The translations under genes and the position numbers were made by a program. 64,000 nt of DNA from assembly GCA_016712045.1 (NCBI GenBank), contig JADJRV010000016.1, forward strand, positions 62,001 through 126,000, written 5' to 3'. Positions 37,423 through 46,242 of this stretch are shown piece by piece. Positions within the stretch are counted from its first letter, which is position 1. Each line of letters begins with the position of its first letter. The notes beneath the pieces are model-generated. The model saw only the letters and a program-made list of their open reading frames with translations. It ran no database searches and was not told the DNA's origin. This DNA is from Chloracidobacterium sp. (lineage in GTDB: Bacteria; Acidobacteriota; Blastocatellia; Pyrinomonadales; Pyrinomonadaceae).

Positions 37423-39458
37423 TTGAGCGAGTTTTCACAAACTTTGACGATAGAGCGAATAGCCGATGAGGCCGGGCTGGCGATAGCCGTGGCCGACGCT
37501 TTGCGTGAACTTGCGTCTGCAAACAACAACTCGATCTGTGCGAGCCTCAACCCCGACGGCAAATACGTCGGCCAGTGCGCCGCGTTTTGCGGGACGGCGT
37601 TAGAAGAGGTTGTAGAGGTTGGCGAGGCAGTATCGTTCACCTGTCACGCCGGGCTCGAATGCCGGGCAGTGCCGATCGCAGACGCCGGACAACGGCTCGT
37701 CGCGATCGTTGGACGGACATTTATAAAGGCCGAAAATTACCGACGTGCGACCGAGCGTGCGATATCCGGCGACTGGAGCAAGTATCCACCGTCCGAATTT
37801 TTTGAGAATGTCCTGCTGAGCGGGCTCGCTCTCGGAGATCGAAAAAGCGGCGGAGAAAGTAGCCGCTGAGATGTGAATCAATCGAAGACATCGAACTGCC
37901 CAAAACACCGATCCAGCAACCAGTTGAACAGCTTGAGCCTGAATTGCCCGAACCGGAACAGCCTGAACAAGAGATCTCAATTCCGCCGACGGCAAAAGCC
38001 GCCGAAACACAGGCATGGCGGGCATTTTTTGGCTCGCTGTTAAAAACGGATTTTCCGCGTGCGACCGAGTCGATACTTGAGTTTCTCGCACATCACTATG
38101 GCTTCAAAGCACTCGTCTGGCTTGAGCGCAGCAACGGCGGTTTTGAAAACCGTGCGGCGTATGGCGAGATGAAAGGGCGAAAGGTGCGGCTCGGCATCGC
38201 GGCCGACGACCAGCGTTTGATCGAAGCGATGCAAAACGAAATGCCTCTTGAAATTGGCGAGCGTCATGGTGCAGACAACACAACGCGGACGATGAATCTT
38301 TTCCCGATCGGCGTCGCCGGCGAGATCTCGGCGGCGGTCGCGACACTCGACAATATAGGTTCTGACAGCGGCAAAAAACAGATCGCACGTATGTGCCAGT
38401 CGATAGCTCCGCAGCTAGAGATTCTTCGTTTGCGGAGCGATGTTGCCCGCCGCGAGCTGATCGGCGGAGCGGTCCGGCGATTTAGCGATGGCATCAAATC
38501 GGTCGAGACCGACGACCTCTGGCTCAGCCTGACGCAAAATGCGGCCGGGATCCTACAGGCCGAACGGGCGTCTTTGCTCGTCTATGACAAGACATCGGAG
38601 TCGTTAGACATCAAATCGATCATCGGTTCACGTAATGAATTTGACGCGAGCGAAGAATCGGGTTCGCGTGTCGCGAAAGTGATCTTTGCACGCAACGAAC
38701 CGGTCATCGTATCGGACATCAGCAAGACAGGCCTGCCTCCGGCGGCCGAGAGAGGTTACAGGTCAGCATCATTTCTGAGCTGTCCGGTAACGATCGGCGG
38801 CAATGTGATCGCGGTGATGAGTTTTACCGACCGGGCGGGCGGCAAGCCCTTTGATAAGGAATCGCTCGAATTATTTCAGGCGATCGCACCGCAGCTTGCG
38901 GTTTCGATCGACCGTGCAACGCTGAAAGAAAAGGCGGGCGAATTTGAACAACTTTCTGTCACCGACGCTCTGACCGGTCTGCTCAACCGCCGCTACATCG
39001 AGGAACGCCTGATGGAGGAGATCAAGCGGTCGAACCGTCACGGATTTCCGATGAGCTTTATGATGCTCGATGTCGATGAGTTCAAATCTTACAACGACCA
39101 GTTTGGCCATCCTGCGGGCGATGAGGCTTTGAAAATGGTCGGCCACATTATCCGCGAAACTTTGCGCGGAGCCGATGTCGCGGCACGATACGGCGGAGAG
39201 GAGTTTGCGATCCTGCTGCCGCAGACGATCAGCGAAGAGGCTCTCGCCATCGCGGGACGTATCCGCGCTAACATCGAAGAGACTGTTTTCCCGCACCGCC
39301 GCGTTACACTGAGCATTGGCGTCGCAAGCTGTTCGGCTGAGTTGTGCCTCGCCGAAAATATCGTATCGGCGGCCGACAAGGCGCTCTATCATGCGAAACA
39401 TAACGGCCGTAACCGAGTGCAGGCGTTCGAGGATATGGCTCCGGTTCAAGCAAATTAG
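37423..39458 (+). CDS. PocR-GAF-GGDEF diguanylate cyclase, doubly frameshifted
   Basis: Three frames join into one gene of about 677 aa. Residues 1-140 are a PocR-type sensory domain with Cys at 39, 52, 56, 74 and 80 and the hallmark TCHAGLECRAVPI. The frame then changes near 37834 (to EIEKAAEKVAAE) and near 37871 (to ECESIEDIELPK), each by one extra base. A Glu/Pro-rich linker (LEPELPEPEQPEQE) follows, then two GAF-like regions (about 185-330 and 340-490: ASLLVYDKTSESLDIKS, PVIVSDISKTG). The GGDEF domain ends the protein (LTGLLNRRYIEERL, AARYGGEEFAILLP). GGEEF is catalytically competent. The start codon is TTG at 37423; no ATG precedes PocR. The stop abuts the next gene with no gap. Confidence 0.82.
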
Positions 39459-41635
39459 ATGAAACGAGTTGTCGAAAATAGAATTTATGCGACGTGCGAC
39501 CCGGCCGAATTTGTCGGCCGCGAGACGGAGCTTGAGCGTTTGCTGGATCATGCGACTGCGACGAGCGGGCTGGCGATGCTTTGCGAACCTCTCGCAGGTG
39601 CGTCCGAATTGATTCGGCAGGCTTACGACCGGCTCTTTGTCGGTGGCTGCGAAGTCGTGCCGTTCTATTTTGAGATAAAGCCCAGCGACACCGATGCGAA
39701 AACCCTCGCTACTCGGTTTGTCCGAGAATTTTTACTTCAGACGGTCGCGTTTCGGCGCAGCGATAAAAAGATACTTGATTCGTCGCCCGAGATCTGCGAA
39801 CTCGCCGAGCTTGCCGTGCCCGCCGACGGATATTGGATCGACCGGCTCGTCGAGACGTGCAAGAGCGACAGCCGTTTTAACGATGACAGTTCGTTTGTGC
39901 GAAATTGCCTCAGCGCTCCTTTGCGGGCGGCGGGGCATGGTGCCAAAAGTTTTGTGATGATCGACGGGCTCGATGTTTTGCCGGAAATCAGCGGCGGCGA
40001 AAGCCTGCTCGCGGACCTGGTCTCAATATTTTCGCGTGGCACGATCCCATACATGTTTTTAGCGGCCAGCGTCGGTTTATGTTTGGCAGGACGACGCTCC
40101 CGACAATGCCGCTCAATTGCCTTAAACAGGCAGATGCTGGTGAGCTTGTCGAAAGCCTCTCGGCTTCGACGGCCGTTGCTATTAACGATCAAACCCGTGA
40201 CCTGATAGCGATCCAGCTTGGCGGCCGGCCGGGTGCGATCCGCTCGCTATTTGCTGCGGCTGCGGAACATGGCAAAAACCTTGACACCTTTGATCGCGTG
40301 CAAAAGGCATATACCGACGAGATATTTGGCGGGCGTATCGGGCGGGCATTTGATGCGATGTTTGACCGTCTCATTCCCGGTGTCGATCTGCGGGCAAAGA
40401 CTCTGCGTTTGCTTGGTGAAACGCACTTTGCGGGCGATACGGGTATTCCCTTTGCGTATTGGAAAAAGCACCTTGGGCTGACGGCGGATGAGACCGGTCG
40501 GCTGCTCGGGCGATTGAACTGCAGTGAATTGATCCGTTATGAATCCGACGTGGTCCGTGCGGATGCCAACGACGTGATCTCAGCGGATCGCATCGCCGCG
40601 AGGATCAGGCTTGAGGGTAGCTCGCGTGCCCTCATTATCGGAGAAGCTCTGGCCGCCAACATCCGCCGTGCTCCGGCTCTGATGGCGCGTGTTTATCGTC
40701 GCAATTCGGCTCTGGGCTTGCGTGAATTGCTCGCAGCTTTTGACGGCAGCATGGTGTCGTGTGCTTTGATCGATTACGCTCGTTTCAACGACGAGCTGAA
40801 AGGGGCCGACGAAGAAAAGATACAGAAGGCTCTGAAAGACGATAACAACAAGATCGCTCTGCCGCAGATCGTCTATACGGCGAACGCGGCGGCGTTTTAC
40901 CCCCAGCTTGCGGAGATCGCCGATGCCGAGAGGATCGCGATCGCACTCGGCACCGACGGTGACGGCAAAGAGATCGCTGTCATCGCGGCCGAGGTCGAGT
41001 CTAAGCTCGAAGCGACGCTTGAGACGGCTAATTTCTGGTGCGACCGGCTCGAGATGGCGGCTTATCATTGCGGATTTGAAAATTACAAGATCTGGCTCAT
41101 CGCACCTGAGGGTTTTGCCGCCAATGCGCTCGAATCGTTGCGTGACCGCAACGCCTATGGCTCAAGCCGTAAACAGGCCGCTTTGTTAGCACAAATTCTA
41201 AACGCCAAAACCGCAACCGATACGGCTGCGGCTCTCGCTGACGAGTACGAGATCACCGTCCCGATGGGCGAGGACACCGAGATGATCGCCGCTCACACTA
41301 TCGAGGACATCGCCAAACGCCATAACTTCCCGTCAAAAGCGATCAACCAGATCAAGACCGCTGTCGTCGAGGCGTGCATCAACGCGACCGAACACAGCTT
41401 AAGCCCCGACCGCAAGATCCATCAGAAGTTTTCAGTCGATGACGAAAAAATAGTCATCACCATCGCCAATCGCGGCCTCCGCCTAGCCGACAAAGCCGCC
41501 AAACAGGTCGAACCCCAAGAAGGCCGCCGCGGCTGGGGCCTAAAACTAATGAAAGGCCTCATGGACGACGTCCGCATCGAACAATCCGATGACGGCACCC
41601 GCATCACGATGACAAAGTTCATCAAAAGCCTCTAA
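39459..41635 (+). CDS. AAA/NTPase-like plus RsbW-type histidine-kinase-fold protein, frameshifted
   Basis: One gene of about 725 aa after restoring one base near 40065 (a deletion, unlike the other insertions). The N-terminus starts FVGRETELERLLDHA, the entry motif of AAA/NACHT-type NTPases, but the P-loop position reads EPLAGASELIRQ and has no Lys, so ATP hydrolysis is doubtful. About residues 230-570 form a helix-rich winged-helix and substrate region. About 590-725 form an RsbW-like HATPase: N box VVEACINATEH, G1-like ANRGLRL (the Asp replaced by Asn), G2 RRGWGLKLM, then DDVRIEQSDDGTRITMTK. This matches anti-sigma factor kinases that act in partner switching. It starts 1 base after the GGDEF gene stop, so the pair is one operon. 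Confidence 0.8.
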
Positions 41636-41777
41636 CCTGGCGGTGGTTCACTGCAGTCCGGACGACGGTTTAGTTTCAGTTGGGCGCCCAGAGCGGGGGT
41701 GGGGGCAGCGAGAAGCGGGGAACATCGGATCGGTAACGGGAAATGCCCGGTTAAAGAGGTCGTCGCTACAAAGCAGC

Positions 41778-41793
41778 GGGGGGGGGGGGGGGG
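41778..41793 (+). repeat. 16-base poly-G tract
   Basis: Sixteen consecutive G residues, in the 207-base gap before the DNA glycosylase gene and 49 bases upstream of its start codon (41843). In an upstream-extended frame from 41699 they would encode Gly residues. The rest of the gap shows no promoter. Confidence 0.9.
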
Positions 41794-41842
41794 AAAGTTG
41801 TTTAGATTGTCGACCCAAATTCGACCAAGTTACAAAAGTAAC

Positions 41843-42505
41843 GTGAAACGAGTCAGCGAGCCCATCACCATTGAAAACATAAAGAAAACCCATGCGGAGC
41901 GGCGGACGGAGATCCGGCGGCGGTTGGGTGAGTTTGCGGCTATTCGCGAAAGCGGTTCGGACCGTGTTCACTGGGAAGAGATGGTCTTTTGTTTTTTTAC
42001 CGGCGGGTGCTCGGCGCGGATGGGAATCAATTCGCTTGAGGCGGTCAAGCCGATCTTGATGGACGGCGATCAGCAGCAGCTTGCTGATGCGCTGGTCGGC
42101 TCTCATCGTTACCCGAACGCCCGTTCTAAGTACATTGTTGCCTCACGCCAATTCCTGCTCGAACATTGCGATCTCAAACTGCGTACCAAGCTTGAGGGCT
42201 TTGATTGCAGCCACGCTCGACGCGATTGGCTGGTGCAGGAACCCGGCATCAAGGGCCTCGGTTACAAAGAGGCGAGCCACTACCTGCGAAACATCGGTTT
42301 TACCGGCTACGCGATCCTCGACAAGCACGTTTTGAACTGTCTCGCCGAGCTAAAAATAATTGACGACCCAAAGCCACCAAATACGCGTTCGAGGTATCTA
42401 ACGGTTGAAGACAAGCTGAAACAATTTACCCATGAGATCGAGATCGACTTTGATGAGTTAGATTTGGTGCTGTGGTCGATGAAAACGGGTGTAATATTAA
42501 AATAG
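41843..42505 (+). CDS. 8-oxoguanine DNA glycosylase/AP lyase (Ogg2/AGOG-like)
   Basis: A 220-aa helix-hairpin-helix DNA repair enzyme. GTG 41843 is the start that gives the right N-terminus (VKRVSEPITIENIKKTHAERR); a longer open frame from 41699 would translate the poly-G tract. The HhH-GPD motifs include VQEPGIKGLGYKEASHYLRNI with catalytic Lys in GLGYKEA, and AILDKHVLNCL with the catalytic Asp. It excises 8-oxoguanine and nicks the abasic site. Lengths and motifs match the Ogg2 group. Confidence 0.85.
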   Translation: MKRVSEPITIENIKKTHAERRTEIRRRLGEFAAIRESGSDRVHWEEMVFCFFTGGCSARMGINSLEAVKPILMDGDQQQLADALVGSHRYPNARSKYIVASRQFLLEHCDLKLRTKLEGFDCSHARRDWLVQEPGIKGLGYKEASHYLRNIGFTGYAILDKHVLNCLAELKIIDDPKPPNTRSRYLTVEDKLKQFTHEIEIDFDELDLVLWSMKTGVILK

Positions 42506-42535
42506 TTTCGTCACCGTCATAGCGGAGTTTGCATT

Positions 42536-44130
42536 ATGCGGTTTAGCGGTAAATTTGCAAATACCTTCAGCCGGGCCACCTGCCCAAAATGGGTGGTCGT
42601 TCTCACATTCCTTTTAATATCCGCTTCGAGCACGCTAACCGCATCCGCCGCCGAAACCGACACAAAAGACGACGTTAAAAAACTCATCAAAGAGGCTGCT
42701 AAGCTTACCGCCGGCCTGATGCCCGAAGCCGAGGAAAAGCTGCGTAAAGCTCTAGCGATAGACGCAACCCGAAACGATACCAAGGTCGAGCTCGCTTATG
42801 TCCTTGTCAAACCACGCCGGCTTGGCGAAGCGTACGAGATCTGTTATCCGATCGTGCTTGCCGAGCCAAGAAATGCTCGAGCGAGATCTGTTTTGGGTGC
42901 GATGCTCATCAGTGCCAGGTCAATTTCAGGACGCACGAAGGGTCCTTTACTCGGCAATAGCCCTCGACCGTAGCGAGGACCTCGCCTGGGCCGGTTACGG
43001 AATGCTCGATTTTTACGAGAACCGGCTGGCAGCGAGCTATGCAAACCTTCTTCAAGGCAGTTTATCTATCCCCAAATGAGCCTGATTATCTATTTGCTCT
43101 TGCGCAGGTCTCAGCCCGCTCCGAACGCTACAAAGAGGCGGCTGAGGCATACTCTGATTTTCTGAGCGTCTCAAAAAGCACCGATGCCGACCGTCGGGCA
43201 AGAATAATTGGACTTATCAGCTTTTTGAAGTTCCTTGGCGGCGTTGGCAATCTTTACGTCAATGGTAGCAACGAGCAAACGAGCGTTAAGTTCGAGCTCG
43301 TCGGCAACCGTCCGATCATCAAACTCAGGATCAATGACAACGAGGAACCGCTCAGGTTTGTGCTGGACACCGGATCGGGCATATCCGTTTTGTCCGAAGA
43401 CATAGCTACCGAGCGCAAGATAAAGGCCGTCGCCAAGGGCGGCCATGCAAGAGGCATCGGCGGAGATGGGCGTTTCGCGATAGTCTACGGATTGTTAAAG
43501 AAGGTCAGGCTTGGTGATGTCAGTATTAAGAATGTGCCTGTGTACATACGCAAATTTCACACAGATGGGCAGAGCGGGGGACAAAAGGTTGACGGCTACA
43601 TCGGGCTCGCACTGATCTCAAAGTTTTTGACGACCATCGATTACGGCAATCTGACATTTTCGCTGACGCGCAAAGAATCTGACCGCAAAGAGTTTACCGA
43701 TAGCGACGGGGGTTCACAGCCATTGCGGCTCACATCGAGCGGATTTTTGAGCGGTCAGGTCGAAATACAGGGTGTCGATTCTAAATTGAATTTTATCGTC
43801 GATACCGGGGCGAGCGTTTCGGTGATCTCGGACCGCGTTTCCAGGACCGAAGGCGTGAGTTTATTCAGCAACGACGAAAGGCTCAGGGTGGTCGGGGCTG
43901 CAGGCGTTACCGAAGACGTTCCGACGTTTCTGCTGCCAAGGGTCACGTTTGGCGATCATTCGCGCGAGAGCATCATGGCGATCGCTCTCGATCTCGACGT
44001 TATCAATGAGGCGTCCGGCTTTGAACAGGCGGGCATACTCGGCGGCAATTTTCTCAAGAATTACAAACTCACCTTTGATTTCCGAAACTCAAAAGTTACA
44101 TTTGTTCCTGTAAAGCTCGAAAAGGAATAA
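42536..44130 (+). CDS. TPR plus double retropepsin-like aspartyl protease, doubly frameshifted
   Basis: Three frames join into one gene of about 530 aa. The first (from ATG 42536) gives a signal peptide (VVVLTFLLISASSTLTASA) and TPR helices (LMPEAEEKLRKALAID, AYEICYPIVLAEPRNARA). An extra A near 42917 changes frame (GQFQDARRVLYSAIALD), and an extra C near 43047 changes it again (FFKAVYLSPNEPDYLFALAQ). TPR continues to about residue 215. Then two aspartyl protease domains follow, each with its own Asp-Thr-Gly: RFVLDTGSGISVLS near 280 and NFIVDTGASVSVIS near 420, both with flap-like Gly. In retropepsin-like proteins two DTG halves make one active site. It is exported. Confidence 0.82.
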
Positions 44131-44592
44131 ATGAAGCTCAGTATCTATCTGGAAACATCAGTCGTCGGTGCATATCTCGACAACGGCGAGCCGTTTCGCC
44201 GCGATCTGACCATCCGCTGGTGGGAACACGAGATGTCCGAATACCGTGCGTACAGCTCGATCCTCGTCCAGCGTGAGATCGAACGCGTCGCCGAACCATA
44301 CCGCTCAGGCTGTCTAAATCTGATAAAACCATTTGAGCAGCTCGACCTTGCCGAAGAGGTCGCGATCCTCGCCGAGGGCTACATCGACCGCGGCATCTTT
44401 CACCGCAAATTTATGGCTGATGCCATACACGTAGCGATCGCCTCGTTTCACAAGATCGACTATCTCGTCACGTGGAATTTTGGCCACATCGCCAACGTCC
44501 GCAAACAGGCACGGCTGCGGATGTTCAACACCGCCGCGGGCTTTTTCTCGCCGGTCATCGTCACGCCTGAGTTTCTCGTCCACACAATATAA
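44131..44592 (+). CDS. Orphan PIN-domain (VapC-like) protein
   Basis: A 153-aa PIN-fold nuclease. Acidic motifs are LSIYLETSVVGAYLDN (Glu instead of the usual first Asp), VQREIERV (Glu), and FMADAIHVAIASFHKIDYLVTWNFGHI (Asp and the conserved WN). Its ATG directly follows the TPR-protease stop (no spacing). VapC toxins cut tRNA or rRNA and are paired with a VapB antitoxin, but no small antitoxin frame exists on either side. So it may be a solitary PIN protein or one controlled in another way. A terminator follows. Confidence 0.8.
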   Translation: MKLSIYLETSVVGAYLDNGEPFRRDLTIRWWEHEMSEYRAYSSILVQREIERVAEPYRSGCLNLIKPFEQLDLAEEVAILAEGYIDRGIFHRKFMADAIHVAIASFHKIDYLVTWNFGHIANVRKQARLRMFNTAAGFFSPVIVTPEFLVHTI

Positions 44593-44620
44593 AAGGCCGC
44601 CTTTTCAGACGGCCTTATTC
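44591..44620. terminator. Bidirectional terminator
   Basis: AAGGCCG (44593-44599) pairs with CGGCCTT (44610-44616), with A residues before it and T-rich sequence after. It lies between the convergent PIN gene and the glycine-zipper paralogue. Confidence 0.75.
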
Positions 44621-44639
44621 AATCAATACAAACGAAATG

Positions 44640-45368
44640 TTATGGCGTTGGAGTTGTTGCTTCGGCAAATCTTGGCAGCGTGATCGGCTGATTCATATAC
44701 AAGCCAAATTCGGTGCCTGATTTGACCTCGGCATCAGGCCCTTTCATCATCATTTCGCCGATTATGCCGGCTCCGGCTCCGATCGCGGCTCCGATCGCGG
44801 TCGCCTTACCGCCGCCGACCATTGCTCCGAGAATGGCACCGCCGGCCGTACCGCCGCCGATAAAGATGATCTTGCGATTTTTCATCTTGCTTGCCGACGC
44901 TCCGCCTTCGTTATCGCTGGTCGTCTTACCGGACGTAAGGTCGGTAAGCGAAGCGTTGATCGTCCGTGTGCGGCCGTTTGGCAGTTTGACCGATGTGAAG
45001 CTGCAATCGATCTCGCCCGGATTTCCGCCTTTTGATGCCTGTTTGACCGAATCGACCTGGCCCGTGACGATGCTGCCGGTCGGGATGACAACTACGCCGG
45101 TTGACGAATAAACAGGCTCCGTCACTGTCGTAGTAAATTTTTGCCCGACAACCGCCGTTTTTGAGCTGATCGTGCCGTTCATCCTGACGCGGATGACCGT
45201 ACCGCTATCGACGGCGAACACCGGCTCCGCCGGTTTGACCGGCTTCTTGGCGACAGGTTTTTTCTTTAAGACAGGTTTTTTCGTTTGAGCGACTGCGCCG
45301 GTAACTCCTAACAACATGAGAATGCTCAAGACCAAAGCAATATTTTTTAGATTAAAGATCTGTTTCAT
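44640..45368 (-). CDS. Exported glycine-zipper protein (paralogue of 5624-6238)
   Basis: A 242-aa exported protein. ATG 45368 has AGGAG 9 bases upstream; the open frame to 45404 is probably untranslated. The signal is IALVLSILMLLGVTGAVAQ, followed by a Lys/Pro-rich spacer (KKPVLKKKPVAKKPVKPAEP). The beta domain is VIRVRMNGTISSKT, VGQKFTTTVTEPV, VVIPTGSIVTGQVDSV and an INASLTDLTSGKT stretch. Then a glycine zipper (GGGTAGGAILGAMVGGGKATAIGAAIGAGAG) and a final strand. The element order is the same as in the protein at 5624, but it has a basic spacer. Envelope location is inferred. Confidence 0.78.
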   Translation of the reverse strand: MKQIFNLKNIALVLSILMLLGVTGAVAQTKKPVLKKKPVAKKPVKPAEPVFAVDSGTVIRVRMNGTISSKTAVVGQKFTTTVTEPVYSSTGVVVIPTGSIVTGQVDSVKQASKGGNPGEIDCSFTSVKLPNGRTRTINASLTDLTSGKTTSDNEGGASASKMKNRKIIFIGGGTAGGAILGAMVGGGKATAIGAAIGAGAGIIGEMMMKGPDAEVKSGTEFGLYMNQPITLPRFAEATTPTP

Positions 45369-45540
45369 CGTAATTTTCTCCTGATGGCCGACATCGCCAT
45401 TCAATTAGCCCGCACGGCAAAATGCCAGCGTCTTTGACTAAAAAGCAGCTATTTTGGTTGCAAATAATATTTTCAAAACTGCGTTTATTACACACACAGA
45501 TTATCACCAATACGTTCGCGAATAAAATTATCGATTTTTT

Positions 45541-45569
45541 TTGAAATCGCACCCGATTAGCAGTATATT
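45541..45569 (+). promoter_or_regulatory. Sigma-70 promoter of the DUF5658 gene
   Basis: TTGAAA (45541-45546, 5 of 6) and TATATT (45564-45569, 4 of 6) have an exact 17-base spacer. Predicted transcription start about 45576, giving a leader of about 113 bases before ATG 45689. Confidence 0.6.
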
Positions 45570-45611
45570 CAGTACGACAACAACAGTTCGTAAGTCTCAT
45601 GTGTACCAAAC

Positions 45612-45637
45612 GACCCCCGGTGTAAAAACCGGGGGTC
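45612..45637 (+). promoter_or_regulatory. Perfect leader hairpin
   Basis: GACCCCCGGT (45612-45621) pairs perfectly with ACCGGGGGTC (45628-45637), 10 bp with a 6-base loop GTAAAA. It lies inside the predicted leader of the gene at 45689. There is no U tract after it, so it is not a plain terminator. Confidence 0.75.
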
Positions 45638-45688
45638 AAGTCATTTAAGAGACACGTTAAACAAGTTTTTGCAGGAGGCCTTTTTACC

Positions 45689-46054
45689 ATGCATCTGTTT
45701 GCACCGACAATTCTCTTATTTGCGTTGAATGTTTTTGACGCAGTCTTGACGATCGTTTGGGTTCGGAGCGGTGTCGCGACCGAGGGCAATCAGTTGATGG
45801 CAAGCCTCTTAGATATTGGCAACGGACCGTTTCTCGGTGCCAAAGTCGCGGTCGGTGCGATAGCGGCATTTGTGCTCATCAAATGGGGCAATCGCCCGCT
45901 CGCCCGTTACGGTTTGGCTGTCGCACTGGCGGTTTACATCGGCCTGATGGGCGTCCATCTTTTCACCGGCCTCGCGGCTTTTGGCTATGTCTCAAATACC
46001 CTCATGGAAGAACTCGGCCAGTTGCCGGGACAGTTCCTTGCTATGATCGTTTAA
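45689..46054 (+). CDS. DUF5658-like small membrane protein
   Basis: A 121-aa protein with three or four membrane segments (FAPTILLFALNVFDAVLTIVW, GAKVAVGAIAAFVLI, YGLAVALAVYIGLMGVHLF). The start ATG 45689 has AGGAGG about 9 bases upstream. NVFDAVLTI...GVATEGNQLM is the conserved opening of DUF5658-type proteins. Function unknown. A structured leader precedes it. Confidence 0.75.
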   Translation: MHLFAPTILLFALNVFDAVLTIVWVRSGVATEGNQLMASLLDIGNGPFLGAKVAVGAIAAFVLIKWGNRPLARYGLAVALAVYIGLMGVHLFTGLAAFGYVSNTLMEELGQLPGQFLAMIV

Positions 46055-46101
46055 GCTCGGCATTCCAATTCTTGGTCCACCTTGGTCCAGTCTGGTCCAC
46101 C

Positions 46102-46118
46102 TGGTCCGGACCGGACCA
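46102..46118. repeat. 17-nt palindrome TGGTCCGGACCGGACCA, copy 1
   Basis: Inverted repeat with a single central A. It sits in a 24-base sequence (46098-46121) that recurs exactly at 58414-58437. Four further TGGTCC motifs lie just upstream (46074-46100). The site is in the 188-base gap before the HtrA gene. Confidence 0.8.
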
Positions 46119-46242
46119 AAACTTTTGCCCCACATCCCGCTCGGAAACATCCACTCCAAGTTTTTCGTAATTCATAACACAACGCGGATGCTTTTCGATG
46201 GCATCAAAATATTGATATTTTATTGATAGGGAAATAATTATT

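Larger units (their letters stand above)
45369..45688. other. Intergenic region with promoter and strong hairpin
   Basis: About 320 bases between divergent genes. No coding frame is visible. The + side has a sigma-70 promoter at 45541-45569 and a perfect hairpin at 45612-45637; the first 170 bases are A/T-rich and hold the RBS of the - gene (GGAG). Nothing else was recognised. Confidence 0.6.

Noticed and set aside
41699..41842. Longer N-terminus of the DNA glycosylase
   Set aside because: It would encode the poly-G tract and lacks family similarity; GTG 41843 is favoured.
44131..44592. A complete VapBC toxin-antitoxin pair
   Set aside because: No antitoxin-sized frame lies beside the PIN gene.
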